DNA from: Rubrimonas cliftonensis
Lineage (GTDB): Bacteria > Pseudomonadota > Alphaproteobacteria > Rhodobacterales > Rhodobacteraceae
Assembly: GCF_900107585.1 (NCBI RefSeq)
Contig: NZ_FNQM01000004.1
Location: forward strand, 124,001 to 188,000
DNA: 64,000 nt
Direction: 5' to 3'
Numbering within the stretch: position 1 is the stretch's first letter; each line of letters opens with the position of its first letter. The notes under the pieces were generated by a model. That model made no database searches and was not told the DNA's origin. It saw only the letters and a program-made list of their open reading frames with translations. The position numbers and the translations under genes were made by a program. Below, piece by piece: positions 24,994 to 36,502 of the stretch.

Positions 24994-26270
24994 CGGAACA
25001 CCGAGGGCAGCCAGAGGGAAAGGGCGGGGATGTAGGTGACGGCCATCAGCGTCGCGAAGGCCGCGAGGTAGAAAGGCCAGATCGTGCGTATGACCTTGCC
25101 CACGCCGATCCCGCCCACGGCGCAGCCGACGAAGAGCACGGCCCCCACCGGTGGCGTGCAGAGGCCGATGCCGAGGTTGAGCACCATGATCACGCCGAAA
25201 TGCACCGGGTCGACGCCGAAGGCCGTCGCGACCGGCAGGAAGATCGGCGTGGTGATCACGATCAGCGGCGACATGTCCATGAAGGTGCCGAGCACCAGCA
25301 GGGTGACGTTGATCAGCAGCAGGATGACGATGGGGTTGTCGCTGACGCCCTTCACCAGCTCGACCATGGCCGCCGGCACCCTCAGCACCGCCAGCAGCCA
25401 GCCGAAGGCGGCGGCGCAGCCGATCACCATCAGCACCATCGCGGTGGTGCGCACGGCGGCGACGGTCGCGGCTACGAAGCCGCTCCAGCTCATGGTGCGG
25501 TAGGCGAGTGTCGTGACGAGCAGCGCGTAGACGGCGGCTATGCAGGAGCTCTCGGAGGCGGTGAACACGCCCGAGCGCACGCCGCCGAAGATGATCCCGA
25601 TCAGCAGGATGCCGGGGATGGCGGTCACGAACAGCGCGCCGACCGCGGCCCAGCCCGGAAAGGCGTCGACCGGATAGCCCCGTTTGCGCGCCACGAGCCA
25701 CGCCGTCGCCATCAGCGCCAGCGCCAGCGTCAGCCCCGGAAGGATGCCGGCGGTGAAGAGGTCCGCGATCGAGATGCGCCCGCCGGCGGCGATGGAATAG
25801 ATGATCATGTTGTGGCTGGGCGGGATCATCAGCGCGATGATCGAGGAGACGACGGTGATGTTCACCGCATAGTCCACGTCGTAGCCGCGTTCCTTCATCT
25901 GCGGCACCATCAGCCCGCCGATCGCCGAGGCGTCCGCCGCCGCCGAGCCGGAGATGCCGCCGAAGAGCAGCGAGGCGGAGATGTTCACCTGCCCCAGCCC
26001 GCCGCGGAAATGCCCCACCAGTCCGCCCGCCAGCGCCACCAGCCGGCGCGCGATGTCGCCGCGCACCATCAGTTCGCCGGCGAAGATGAAGAACGGGATC
26101 GCCATGAGCGCGAACACTGAGACGCCGGAGTTCAGCCGCTGGAACACCACCACCGGCGGCAGCCCCATGTGCAGGATCGTCGCGAAGGAGGCGATGCCGA
26201 GGCAGAAGGCGACCGGCGTGCCGATAAGCAGCAGGACGGTGAACGTCCCGAACAGGATCCAGAGATCCAT
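24990..26270 (-). CDS. dctM: TRAP transporter large permease (DctM)
   Basis: 426 residues with DctM motifs AIPFFIFAGELMVRGDIARRLV, GGISGSAAADASAIGGLMVPQMKERGY, IPPSHNMIIYSIAAGG and TPPVGAVLFVGCAVG. It carries sodium-driven translocation of the uronate ligand delivered by the DctP protein at 26948-27928. It follows dctQ by 4 bp and overlaps the cupin start. Belongs to the family of sugar-acid TRAP systems found beside uxu/kdu genes. Confidence 0.94.
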   Translation of the reverse strand: MDLWILFGTFTVLLLIGTPVAFCLGIASFATILHMGLPPVVVFQRLNSGVSVFALMAIPFFIFAGELMVRGDIARRLVALAGGLVGHFRGGLGQVNISASLLFGGISGSAAADASAIGGLMVPQMKERGYDVDYAVNITVVSSIIALMIPPSHNMIIYSIAAGGRISIADLFTAGILPGLTLALALMATAWLVARKRGYPVDAFPGWAAVGALFVTAIPGILLIGIIFGGVRSGVFTASESSCIAAVYALLVTTLAYRTMSWSGFVAATVAAVRTTAMVLMVIGCAAAFGWLLAVLRVPAAMVELVKGVSDNPIVILLLINVTLLVLGTFMDMSPLIVITTPIFLPVATAFGVDPVHFGVIMVLNLGIGLCTPPVGAVLFVGCAVGGIGVGKVIRTIWPFYLAAFATLMAVTYIPALSLWLPSVFR

Positions 26271-26274
26271 GGGC

Positions 26275-26802
26275 TCAGCCCTCCCTGGTTTCGGCGGCGG
26301 CTTCGGCGGCGTCGCCGAAGCGGGATGTCGGAAGGCCGGCCGCGCGGCGGGCGAGGCGCTCCAGCGAGAAGATCACGATGAGCGCGCCGCCGCCGACCAG
26401 CGGCGCGAAGTCCACCGCGCCGGAGACGCCGAGCGAGGGCAGCTTCACCTCGTAGGCCGAGGCGGCGAGCTGCCCGCCATACCAGAGCATGCCGAAGCCG
26501 AAGGCGATCACGAGAATGTCCGAGATCGAGTAGAGGATCAGCTTCACCCGCTCGGGCAGCACGAAGAGCAGGATGTCGAAACTGAGGTGGTAGCCCTCGC
26601 GGATGCCCACCGCCGCCCCGAGGAAGATGAACCAGCCCATCAGGATGACGGCGAAGGGTTCGCTCCAGACGATCGAGCTGTTCAGCCCGTAGCGGAACAC
26701 CACCTGCGCCGCGATCACGACGGTCATCAGCACCAGCGCCGCGGCCGCCAGCCACAGGGCGGCCGTCGCGAGCCGCCCGAGGCCGAGCGCGGCGATCTCC
26801 AT
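26275..26802 (-). CDS. dctQ: TRAP transporter small permease (DctQ)
   Basis: 175 residues from the ATG at 26802; a GTG four codons upstream (26814) is possible. Four hydrophobic helices, with the conserved VFRYGLNSSIVWSEPFAVILMGWFIFLGAAVGIREGYHLSFD block of DctQ proteins (E in WSEP and H in GYHLS). It anchors the DctM subunit. A GAGACGG sequence upstream is a modest ribosome-binding site. The 145-bp gap before it contains a strong hairpin that separates dctP from the rest of the operon. Confidence 0.92.
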   Translation of the reverse strand: MEIAALGLGRLATAALWLAAAALVLMTVVIAAQVVFRYGLNSSIVWSEPFAVILMGWFIFLGAAVGIREGYHLSFDILLFVLPERVKLILYSISDILVIAFGFGMLWYGGQLAASAYEVKLPSLGVSGAVDFAPLVGGGALIVIFSLERLARRAAGLPTSRFGDAAEAAAETREG

Positions 26803-26884
26803 GGTCCGTCTCACGAGCAGCGGTCCCCATTTTTCGAGAGTGCGCCGCCTGCCCGCGCGGATCGGGCCGGCGGGGCCGGTTGGG

Positions 26885-26908
26885 CGGACGGCCCGCGCGG
26901 GCCGTCCG
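26885..26908 (-). terminator. Perfect 24-base GC palindrome between dctP and dctQ
   Basis: Arms CGGACGGCCCGC (26885-26896) and GCGGGCCGTCCG (26897-26908), 40 bases after the dctP stop codon. No T-run. Beside it is a short GTCA tandem tract (26913-26931). Probably partial termination or 3'-end protection giving excess binding protein over the membrane subunits. Confidence 0.55.
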
Positions 26909-26947
26909 GTGGGTCAGTCAGTCAGTCGGTCAGGCTGGCGGAAGCGC

Positions 26948-27928
26948 TCACTCGGTCGCCTGGATGCGCTCGACGAGGCTCTTGAGCTTGGGGGTATTGG
27001 CGTGGCGCTCATAGACTGGGGCCATCGCCGCGATGAAGGGCGCCTTGTCGATGGTGTCGATGACCTGCACGCCGGCGGCGCGCACCTTTGCCTCCGAGAC
27101 CTTCTCGCGCTCGGCCCAGAGCTCGCGGTTGATCGGCACGCTGTCCTTGGCGGCCTGGCGCACCAGCGCCTGGTCCTCGGGGCTCAGCTTGTCCCAGCTG
27201 ACCTTCGACATCACCAGAACCTCGGGCACGATCAGGTGCTGGTTCAGCGTGTAGTAGCCGGCGACCTCGTAGTGGCCGGTGGACTCGTAGGACGGCCAGT
27301 TGTTCTCGGCGCCGTCGATGACGCCGGTCTGGAGGCCCGAGTAGACCTCGCCGAAGGGCATCGGCGTGGCGTTGGCGCCGAGCGCGGTCATCATGTCCAC
27401 GAAGACGTCGGACTGCATGACGCGCACCTTCATGCCCGCCAGATCCTCGACAGACTTGATCGGCTTCTCGCGGTTGTAGAAGCTGCGGCTGCCGCCGTCG
27501 TAATAGGCCAGCCCGACATAGCCGTGCGGCTCGAAGGCGGCGAGGATCTCGTCGCCGATCGGGCCGTCCATCACGCGGTGCATGTGGTCGGTGCCGCGGA
27601 AGATGAACGGCAGCGAGACGACCTTGGTCTCCTCGACGAGGTTGTTGAACGGGCCCATCGAGACGCGGTTGAAGTCGATCACGCCGAACTTCGTCTGCTC
27701 GATGGTGTCCTTCTCCTCGCCGAGCTGGGCGGAGTGGTAGACCTCGACGCAGAGCCGGCCGTTGGAGCGCTCCTTGAGCATCTCGCCCATCTTCTCGACC
27801 GCCGCGACGGTCGGGTAGCCCTCGGGGTGGGTGTCGGAGGACTTGAAGGTGATCTCGCAGGCGCCTGCGGCGCCGGCGAGCGCGGCGGACGCCAGAAGCG
27901 CGCCGATGATCGTCCGATAGTGCTTCAT
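26948..27928 (-). CDS. dctP: TRAP transporter substrate-binding protein (DctP)
   Basis: 326 residues with a Sec signal peptide ending AGAAGACE. The core [57 protein letters not shown] and the arginine-containing [46 protein letters not shown] are diagnostic of DctP and typical of uronate-binding members. The ATG at 27928 has a GGGAGGAAG ribosome-binding site. Encoded 25 bp after uxaC, it delivers galacturonate or glucuronate to DctQM. Confidence 0.95.
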   Translation of the reverse strand: MKHYRTIIGALLASAALAGAAGACEITFKSSDTHPEGYPTVAAVEKMGEMLKERSNGRLCVEVYHSAQLGEEKDTIEQTKFGVIDFNRVSMGPFNNLVEETKVVSLPFIFRGTDHMHRVMDGPIGDEILAAFEPHGYVGLAYYDGGSRSFYNREKPIKSVEDLAGMKVRVMQSDVFVDMMTALGANATPMPFGEVYSGLQTGVIDGAENNWPSYESTGHYEVAGYYTLNQHLIVPEVLVMSKVSWDKLSPEDQALVRQAAKDSVPINRELWAEREKVSEAKVRAAGVQVIDTIDKAPFIAAMAPVYERHANTPKLKSLVERIQATE

Positions 27929-27953
27929 GCTGTCTTCCTCCCTGGAACGGCCG

Positions 27954-29360
27954 TCACAGCCGGTAGGCCCGTTTGGCGAGCCGATATGAAAGGTCGTGGG
28001 CGACCTCGTGGGCCTCGTCCTCCGCAAGCCGCCCCGTGGCGACCAGCGTGGCGAGGAAGGCGCAATCCACGCGACGGGCCACGTCATGGCGCGCGGGGAT
28101 CGAGAGATAGGCGCGGGTGTCGTCGTTGAAGCCGACGGTGTTGTAGAAACCCGCCGTCTCGGTGGTCGCCTCGCGGAACCGGCGCATCCCCTCGGGGCTG
28201 TCGTAGAACCACCAGGCCGGGCCGAGCCGCAGCGCGGGGTACACGCCGGCCAGCGGCGCCAGCTCACGCGCGTAAGCCGTCTCGTCGAGGGTGAAGGCGA
28301 TCACCGTCAGTTCGGGGCGCTCGCCCACCGCGTCGAGCAGCGGCTTCAGCGCGCGCACATAGTCGGTGCGGGTGGGGATGTCATAGCCCTTGTCCCGCCC
28401 GAACCGCGCCATGGCCTGCGCCGAATGGTTGCGGAAGCTGCCGGGATGGATCTGGAGCACGAGCCCGTCTTCGAGGCTCATGCGCGCCATCTCGGTCAGC
28501 ATGTGGCCGCGGAAGGCGTCGGCCTCCTCCGCCGTGCTGCGTCCGCGCAGCGCCTTGTCAAAGAGGGCGGCGGCGTCGGCCTGCGGCAGATCCTCGGTGC
28601 GGGCGGTGGCGTGGCCGTGGTCGGTCGAGGTGCAGCCGAACCCCTTGAAGAAGGCGCGGCGCGCGCGGTGGGCGGTGAGATAGCCGTCCCAGCCGGTCGC
28701 GTCCTCGCCCGTCAGCGCGCCCAGCTTCTCGACATTGGCGGCGAAGTCGGGGAATTCGGGGTCCACCACCGGGTCGGGCCGGTAGGCGGTGACGACGCGG
28801 CCGCTCCAGCCGCTGTCGCGGATCATCGCGTGCCAGCGCAGGTCGTCGAGCGGGCTCTCGGTCGTGGCGATGACCTCGATGTTGAAGCGCTCGAAAAGCG
28901 CCCGGGGGCGATACTCGGGCCGCGCGAGACAGTCGGCGATCCGGTCATAGACGGCGTCGGCGTTGGCCGCGGACAGCCGCTCGCTGACGCCGAACACCGT
29001 CTCGAAGGCGTGGTCGAGCCAGAGCCGTGAGGGCGTGCCGCGGAACAGGTGGTAGTTCTCGGCGAAGATCCGCCAGACCGCCCGCGGGTCGGCCTCGGTC
29101 TCGCCGCCGTCGGCGCGCGGCACGCCGAGCGCCTCGAGGGGCGCGCCCTGCGAATGCAGCATCCGGAACACGTAGTGGTCGGGCGTCACGAACAGGCGTG
29201 CGGGGTCGGGGAAGGCCGCGTCCTCGGCGTACCAGCGCGGGTCGGTGTGGCCGTGCGGGCTGACGAGCGGCAGGTCGCGCACGCCGGCGTGCAGGGCGCG
29301 GGCGAGGTCGCGCGCGCGCCCCTCCACCGGAAACAGCCGGTCTTCGTCCAGCAGCGCCAT
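27954..29360 (-). CDS. uxaC: Glucuronate isomerase
   Basis: 468 residues. [36 protein letters not shown] is the UxaC N-terminal metal region, and further blocks include [31 protein letters not shown] and [18 protein letters not shown]. It isomerises D-glucuronate to D-fructuronate (and D-galacturonate to D-tagaturonate). ATG at 29360 has GGAG six bases upstream; a TTG at 29372 is less likely. First gene of the nine-gene leftward hexuronate operon, with its own recognisable promoter. No tagaturonate reductase gene is present, so the glucuronate branch is the complete one here. Confidence 0.95.
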   Translation of the reverse strand: MALLDEDRLFPVEGRARDLARALHAGVRDLPLVSPHGHTDPRWYAEDAAFPDPARLFVTPDHYVFRMLHSQGAPLEALGVPRADGGETEADPRAVWRIFAENYHLFRGTPSRLWLDHAFETVFGVSERLSAANADAVYDRIADCLARPEYRPRALFERFNIEVIATTESPLDDLRWHAMIRDSGWSGRVVTAYRPDPVVDPEFPDFAANVEKLGALTGEDATGWDGYLTAHRARRAFFKGFGCTSTDHGHATARTEDLPQADAAALFDKALRGRSTAEEADAFRGHMLTEMARMSLEDGLVLQIHPGSFRNHSAQAMARFGRDKGYDIPTRTDYVRALKPLLDAVGERPELTVIAFTLDETAYARELAPLAGVYPALRLGPAWWFYDSPEGMRRFREATTETAGFYNTVGFNDDTRAYLSIPARHDVARRVDCAFLATLVATGRLAEDEAHEVAHDLSYRLAKRAYRL

Positions 29361-29408
29361 CCGCGTCTCCAACCCCGTCGATCCGGCCCTTACGGCTCTT
29401 GTGATAGG

Positions 29409-29437
29409 CTAATATGCTAGTATAGAAATGCTGTCAA
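29409..29437 (-). promoter_or_regulatory. Sigma-70-type promoter of the uxaC operon
   Basis: Read leftward: TTGACA (29437-29432), a 17-bp spacer, then TATTAG (29414-29409). The -35 box is perfect and the spacing ideal. The transcript would start roughly 40 bp before the uxaC ATG. This is the most AT-rich stretch in the neighbourhood. Confidence 0.7.
29413..29424. promoter_or_regulatory. Operator-like palindrome TATGCTAGTATA
   Basis: A 12-base dyad with one mismatched pair, overlapping the -10 box and the spacer of the uxaC promoter. A repressor bound here would block polymerase. The divergent FCD-type GntR gene at 29514 is the natural candidate; UxuR/ExuR-like proteins act this way on hexuronate operons. 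Confidence 0.55.
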
Positions 29438-29513
29438 CACGCGCTCGAATGGGCCATAGGGGGAGGGGCGGGGGCGGCTTGCGGCCTTCCGCGACGAGGG
29501 GGGAGAACGCCGC

Positions 29514-30221
29514 ATGGCCGAGGGGAGCGACCTGCGACTGCCCACGCTGGAGCCCGTCGCGCGGCCCACGGTCGCCGACCAGGTCTTCGCGCAGCTGCGC
29601 CAGAGCATCCTGTCGCTGACGCTGGAGCCGGGCGCGCGGATCTCCGAGGTCGAGGTGGCGGCGCAGCTCGGCGTGTCGCGCCAGCCGGTGCGGGACGCGT
29701 TCTACAGGCTGTCGAAGCTCGGGCTGCTGGAGATCAGGCCGCAGCGCTCCACGACGGTCACGCTGATCTCGGAGACGGCGGTGATGCAGGCGCGCTTCGT
29801 GCGCGTGGCGCTGGAGGTCGAGACGGTGCGGGCCGCGGCGCAGCGCATGACGCGGCTGGAGGTCGCGGCGCTCGACGCCCTGCTGCGGGAGCAGAAGCGC
29901 GCCGTCGACGCAGACGACCGGGCGACGTTCCACGCCCTCGACGACCGCTTCCACCACGACCTCTGCGCCTATGCCGGCGTCGGCTTCGCGTGGGATCTCA
30001 TCAACGAGATGAAGTCGCACATGGACCGGGTGCGGATGCTCTCGCTCTCCTTCGCCTCGCAGGCCGCCTGGGAGGATCACATGGCGATCTTCGAGGCGCT
30101 GAAGCGCGGCGACGCGGACGGCGCGGCGGACGCCATGCGCGCCCATCTCTGGCGCATCCGCGAACAGATCGAGCGCATCCGCGCCGCCAACCACGACTGG
30201 TTCGCGAAGGACGAGGGCTGA
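29514..30221 (+). CDS. GntR family transcriptional regulator, FCD domain (hexuronate regulator)
   Basis: 235 residues. The winged-helix domain (about 20-88) reads VADQVFAQLRQSILSLTLEPGARISEVEVAAQLGVSRQPVRDAFYRLSKLGLLEIRPQRST. The FCD domain follows with DDRFHHDLCAYAG and a late EDHMAIFEALKRGD (metal-site D and H residues). Divergent from uxaC with 153 bp between, and the operator-like palindrome lies in that gap. Likely represses the uronate operon and responds to a hexuronate or its phosphate-free intermediate; this is inferred from context. Confidence 0.9.
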   Translation: MAEGSDLRLPTLEPVARPTVADQVFAQLRQSILSLTLEPGARISEVEVAAQLGVSRQPVRDAFYRLSKLGLLEIRPQRSTTVTLISETAVMQARFVRVALEVETVRAAAQRMTRLEVAALDALLREQKRAVDADDRATFHALDDRFHHDLCAYAGVGFAWDLINEMKSHMDRVRMLSLSFASQAAWEDHMAIFEALKRGDADGAADAMRAHLWRIREQIERIRAANHDWFAKDEG

Positions 30222-30256
30222 ACCGGGGCTCGCCGCCGCCGCAGCGGGCGCCGCGC

Positions 30257-31678
30257 CTAGCCGTCCACGTCGTCGAGGTCGCCGAGGCCGTAGCGGCGCA
30301 GCTTCACATAGAGGCTCTGGCGCGAGAGGCCGAGCATCTCGGCGGCGGAGGCGCGGTTGTCGCCGGTGAGCTCAAGCGCCGCCTCGATGCACAGGCGCTC
30401 GATGACGTCGGTCGTCTCGCGCACGAGATCCTTGAGCGGCACCCGGCCGACGAGTTCGGTGAGCTGCTCCACCGAGCGCGGCAGCACGCCGTCGCGCGTC
30501 TGGCCCGCGCGGCCCTCGATGTTGCGGATCAGGAAGCCGTAGAGCGGCGCGTCGCCCTCCTCGGTGCGTGCGGCGCAGATCTCGACGTCGACGACCGAGC
30601 CGAACTCGCCGCGCAGCGAGGTCGAGAACAGGCGGACCGAGCCGGTCTCGCGCAGCGTCGAGATCAGCACGTTGAGGTCGATGCCGGGGCGGCCGAGGAA
30701 GCGGTCGAGCGAGGCGCCGATGGCTTGCTCCTGCGCGGCGAGCTGGGCGAGGTTCAGGAACGCCATGTTGGCGTAGCGGATGGCGCCGTCGTCGTCGGTC
30801 GCGACATAGGCCTCGGGCGCGGCGGCGATGACGCCGGCCACGGCGCGCGCCTCGTCGGAGGGCGCCTGACCGGCGGTCGCGCCGCCAAGGCGGATCAGCA
30901 GGAAGGCGGTGGCCTCCTGCCGGAACAGCGCGGCGGAGACGTCGAGCGTCGCGCCGTCCGGAAGCCGGGCCTGGGCGCCGTCGGCGCGGCCGGCGGTGCG
31001 GGCGCGCGCGGCCAGCCGGTCGAGCGCGCCGGCGTCGTCGGTGGCGAAGCTCGCCGCCAGCGGCCGGCCGACCACGCGCCGTCCGCCGCCGCCGAGGATG
31101 CGCTCCGCCGCCGGGTTCGCCTCGGCGACGCGGCGGGTCGCGGCGTCCACGATCAGCAGCGCCTCCGACGACATCTGGAACAGCAGGCGGTAGCGCATCT
31201 CGACGTCGCGCAGGCGGGCGTACTCGCGCTCGGTGGCGTGCTGGGCCTCGACGAGGCGGCTCTGCAGGGCGGCGAAGCTGCGCATCTCGCGGCCTACGGC
31301 CAGCCGCCGCCCCCGGCCGATGGAGACGACGCTGTAGCGGACGGGCAGCTCGACGCCGCGCGGCGAGAGGTGGTTGACCTGGCGGGCGGGCGGCAGCCCC
31401 TCGACCGGCGAGGCCGCCAGAAGCTCCTCGACCTTGATGCGCGTCTCGCGGGAGACGGTGTCGACCCAGCGCTGGCCGATCCACGCCTCGCAGCCTTCGC
31501 GCGCCAGCTCCACGCCGTTATGCGCGACGTCGCGGATGTAGCCGTCGGCGTCCAGCACCAGCGCGATGTCGCTCGCGGCGACGAGCGCCATGCTCGCCAG
31601 TTCGGCCGGCAAGGCGCCAAGCGAGCCCTCCGGATCCCGGAAAGGACTGATCGGCTCGATCGCGACAGGCCTCTGCAT
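30257..31678 (-). CDS. ppsR: PpsR/CrtJ photosynthesis gene repressor
   Basis: 473 residues with the PpsR layout: an N-terminal PAS-like domain (about 30-125), a helical linker (SRLVEAQHATEREYARLRDVEMRYRLLFQ), two PAS domains, and a C-terminal Fis-type HTH from about 427 (ERLCIEAALELTGDNRASAAEMLGLSRQSLYVKLRRYG). The factor represses bch, crt and puc genes under oxygen by binding TGT-N12-ACA. Cysteines are C63, C368 and C430. C430 lies in the HTH like Cys424 of Rhodobacter sphaeroides PpsR. No cysteine is found near position 251, where the second redox cysteine of that protein lies. Downstream of ppaA in the same orientation. Confidence 0.95.
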   Translation of the reverse strand: MQRPVAIEPISPFRDPEGSLGALPAELASMALVAASDIALVLDADGYIRDVAHNGVELAREGCEAWIGQRWVDTVSRETRIKVEELLAASPVEGLPPARQVNHLSPRGVELPVRYSVVSIGRGRRLAVGREMRSFAALQSRLVEAQHATEREYARLRDVEMRYRLLFQMSSEALLIVDAATRRVAEANPAAERILGGGGRRVVGRPLAASFATDDAGALDRLAARARTAGRADGAQARLPDGATLDVSAALFRQEATAFLLIRLGGATAGQAPSDEARAVAGVIAAAPEAYVATDDDGAIRYANMAFLNLAQLAAQEQAIGASLDRFLGRPGIDLNVLISTLRETGSVRLFSTSLRGEFGSVVDVEICAARTEEGDAPLYGFLIRNIEGRAGQTRDGVLPRSVEQLTELVGRVPLKDLVRETTDVIERLCIEAALELTGDNRASAAEMLGLSRQSLYVKLRRYGLGDLDDVDG

Positions 31679-31729
31679 GAACCGGAGCGCCTTGTATCAG
31701 TCGGTAACGGACAATTGTCTTGTCCTTGA

Positions 31730-32569
31730 TCACGTAGGTTTCGGCAAGTGAGCGCGGGCCGCCATGATCATCGAAACCCCGTCGTTCGCCGCACCGTCGG
31801 CCCCGAGCGCCTGCGCAAGCGTCGGGCAGGAGGCAAGGGCTGGCCCGCCGACCATGATGAGCGGCCGCCGTGGGCCGTGCGTCGCCGGGAGGGCGCGCAG
31901 GGCGGAGATCGCGGCGCGGGCATGGGGGTGCCCGGCGTCGCCGCCGACCGAGACGCCGATGACGTCATAGGCGATGTCGCTCGCCAGCGCGCACAACTCC
32001 TCGGGCCGCGTCGCCGGCGCCTCGCTCACCGACCAGCCCGCGCCGCGCATGCTCTCGGCGATCATGCCGGCGCCGAGCGAATGGCGCTCGGTCTCCAGCG
32101 TCGCGACCAGCAGGCGCGGAGCGCCCGCGGCGGGGGCTACCTCCGCCTCGGCGCCCAGCCTGCGGGCCGCCACGGCCAGCCGGCCGCAGCCGAGCGCGAC
32201 CTGCACGAAGTCGGCCGCGTCGGATTTCCACATGTCGCCGAGCCGCCGCGCCGCGGGGCCGATCAGGCCGCCGAACAGCGCCGAAAGGGGCGCGCCGGCG
32301 TCGCGCAGCGCGCTGACCTGCGCCCAGACGCCGGCGCCGTCGCGCGCGAGCGCCAGCCGCGCCAGCGTCTCGACATGGGCCATGGTCGGCTGGCGCGCGG
32401 TCTCGGCGCAGCGGCGACTCAGGAGAAGGCGGGGAATCACCTCGGTCTGCACCAGTTCGAAAACCTGGGCGGCTGGGTCCGCCCGCCACGGCGACTTGCG
32501 CGCCGGCCTGGCCGCCGCCTCGTCGAACGCGAAAGCCTGCCGGCGGCCGAAGGTGTCGATGCCGTCCAT
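31730..32569 (-). CDS. ppaA: PpaA/AerR cobalamin-binding photosynthesis regulator
   Basis: 279 residues. After a helical region (TMAHVETLARLALARDGAGVWAQVSALRDAGAPLSALFGGLIGPAARRLGDMWKSD), a B12-binding Rossmann-like domain begins with LLVATLETERHSLGAGMIAESMRGAGWSV. The histidine in ERHSLG corresponds to the cobalamin-ligand histidine of AerR. VIGVSVGGDAGH and IMVGGPAL continue the fold. AerR/PpaA proteins antagonise PpsR/CrtJ in response to light or cobalamin state. The gene precedes ppsR by 51 bp and diverges from bchF across the PpsR-box region. W131 and neighbouring residues were not assigned. Confidence 0.9.
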   Translation of the reverse strand: MDGIDTFGRRQAFAFDEAAARPARKSPWRADPAAQVFELVQTEVIPRLLLSRRCAETARQPTMAHVETLARLALARDGAGVWAQVSALRDAGAPLSALFGGLIGPAARRLGDMWKSDAADFVQVALGCGRLAVAARRLGAEAEVAPAAGAPRLLVATLETERHSLGAGMIAESMRGAGWSVSEAPATRPEELCALASDIAYDVIGVSVGGDAGHPHARAAISALRALPATHGPRRPLIMVGGPALASCPTLAQALGADGAANDGVSMIMAARAHLPKPT

Positions 32570-32727
32570 GCCGAACGTCCTCCCGGCTTGTCCTCGTCGG
32601 GTCCCGCAGCGCCTTCCTTCCGAAGGCCGCTGGTGAGCCGCGACGTCTGCGGCCGCGCCGGCCGATCCCGGACCGGATGGCGGCGGCGCAGGCCTTGACC
32701 ATCAGCGTGCGGCTGGGCGCCGCGTGC

Positions 32728-32745
32728 TGTCAACCGAGATTTACA
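32728..32745. promoter_or_regulatory. PpsR box TGT-N12-ACA
   Basis: TGTCAACCGAGATTTACA matches the PpsR/CrtJ consensus TGT-N12-ACA exactly. Read leftward it contains TTGACA, which could also be the -35 box of the ppaA-ppsR transcript, although no good -10 follows. It lies about 160 bp before ppaA and 350 bp before bchF. Confidence 0.75.
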
Positions 32746-32978
32746 GCGCGCCGGTGATCCGGCCGTCGCCGGACTGCGTAGAGTGTGGCCGCATCTCTGG
32801 GCAAGAGAGCATCGGGGCTTGGATAAAACCGCGGGATGGACGTTCGTTCGCGACAAAACGGCGCAGATTCGGTCGTTTTCTAGAGAAACCAAGCGCATCG
32901 CGAGGCCGGACCGCGACCGGTGCACGGCGTGGTCCCGCCGCCGGCTGTCATGCCGTCCAGTTTGAGCGTCATGTTTAG

Positions 32979-36473
<3,495 letters not shown>

Positions 36474-36502
<29 letters not shown>

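Noticed and set aside
31679-31729. A PpsR box between ppaA and ppsR
   Set aside because: TGT and ACA triplets occur (including GGACAATTGTCTTGTCC), but none at the required 12-base spacing.
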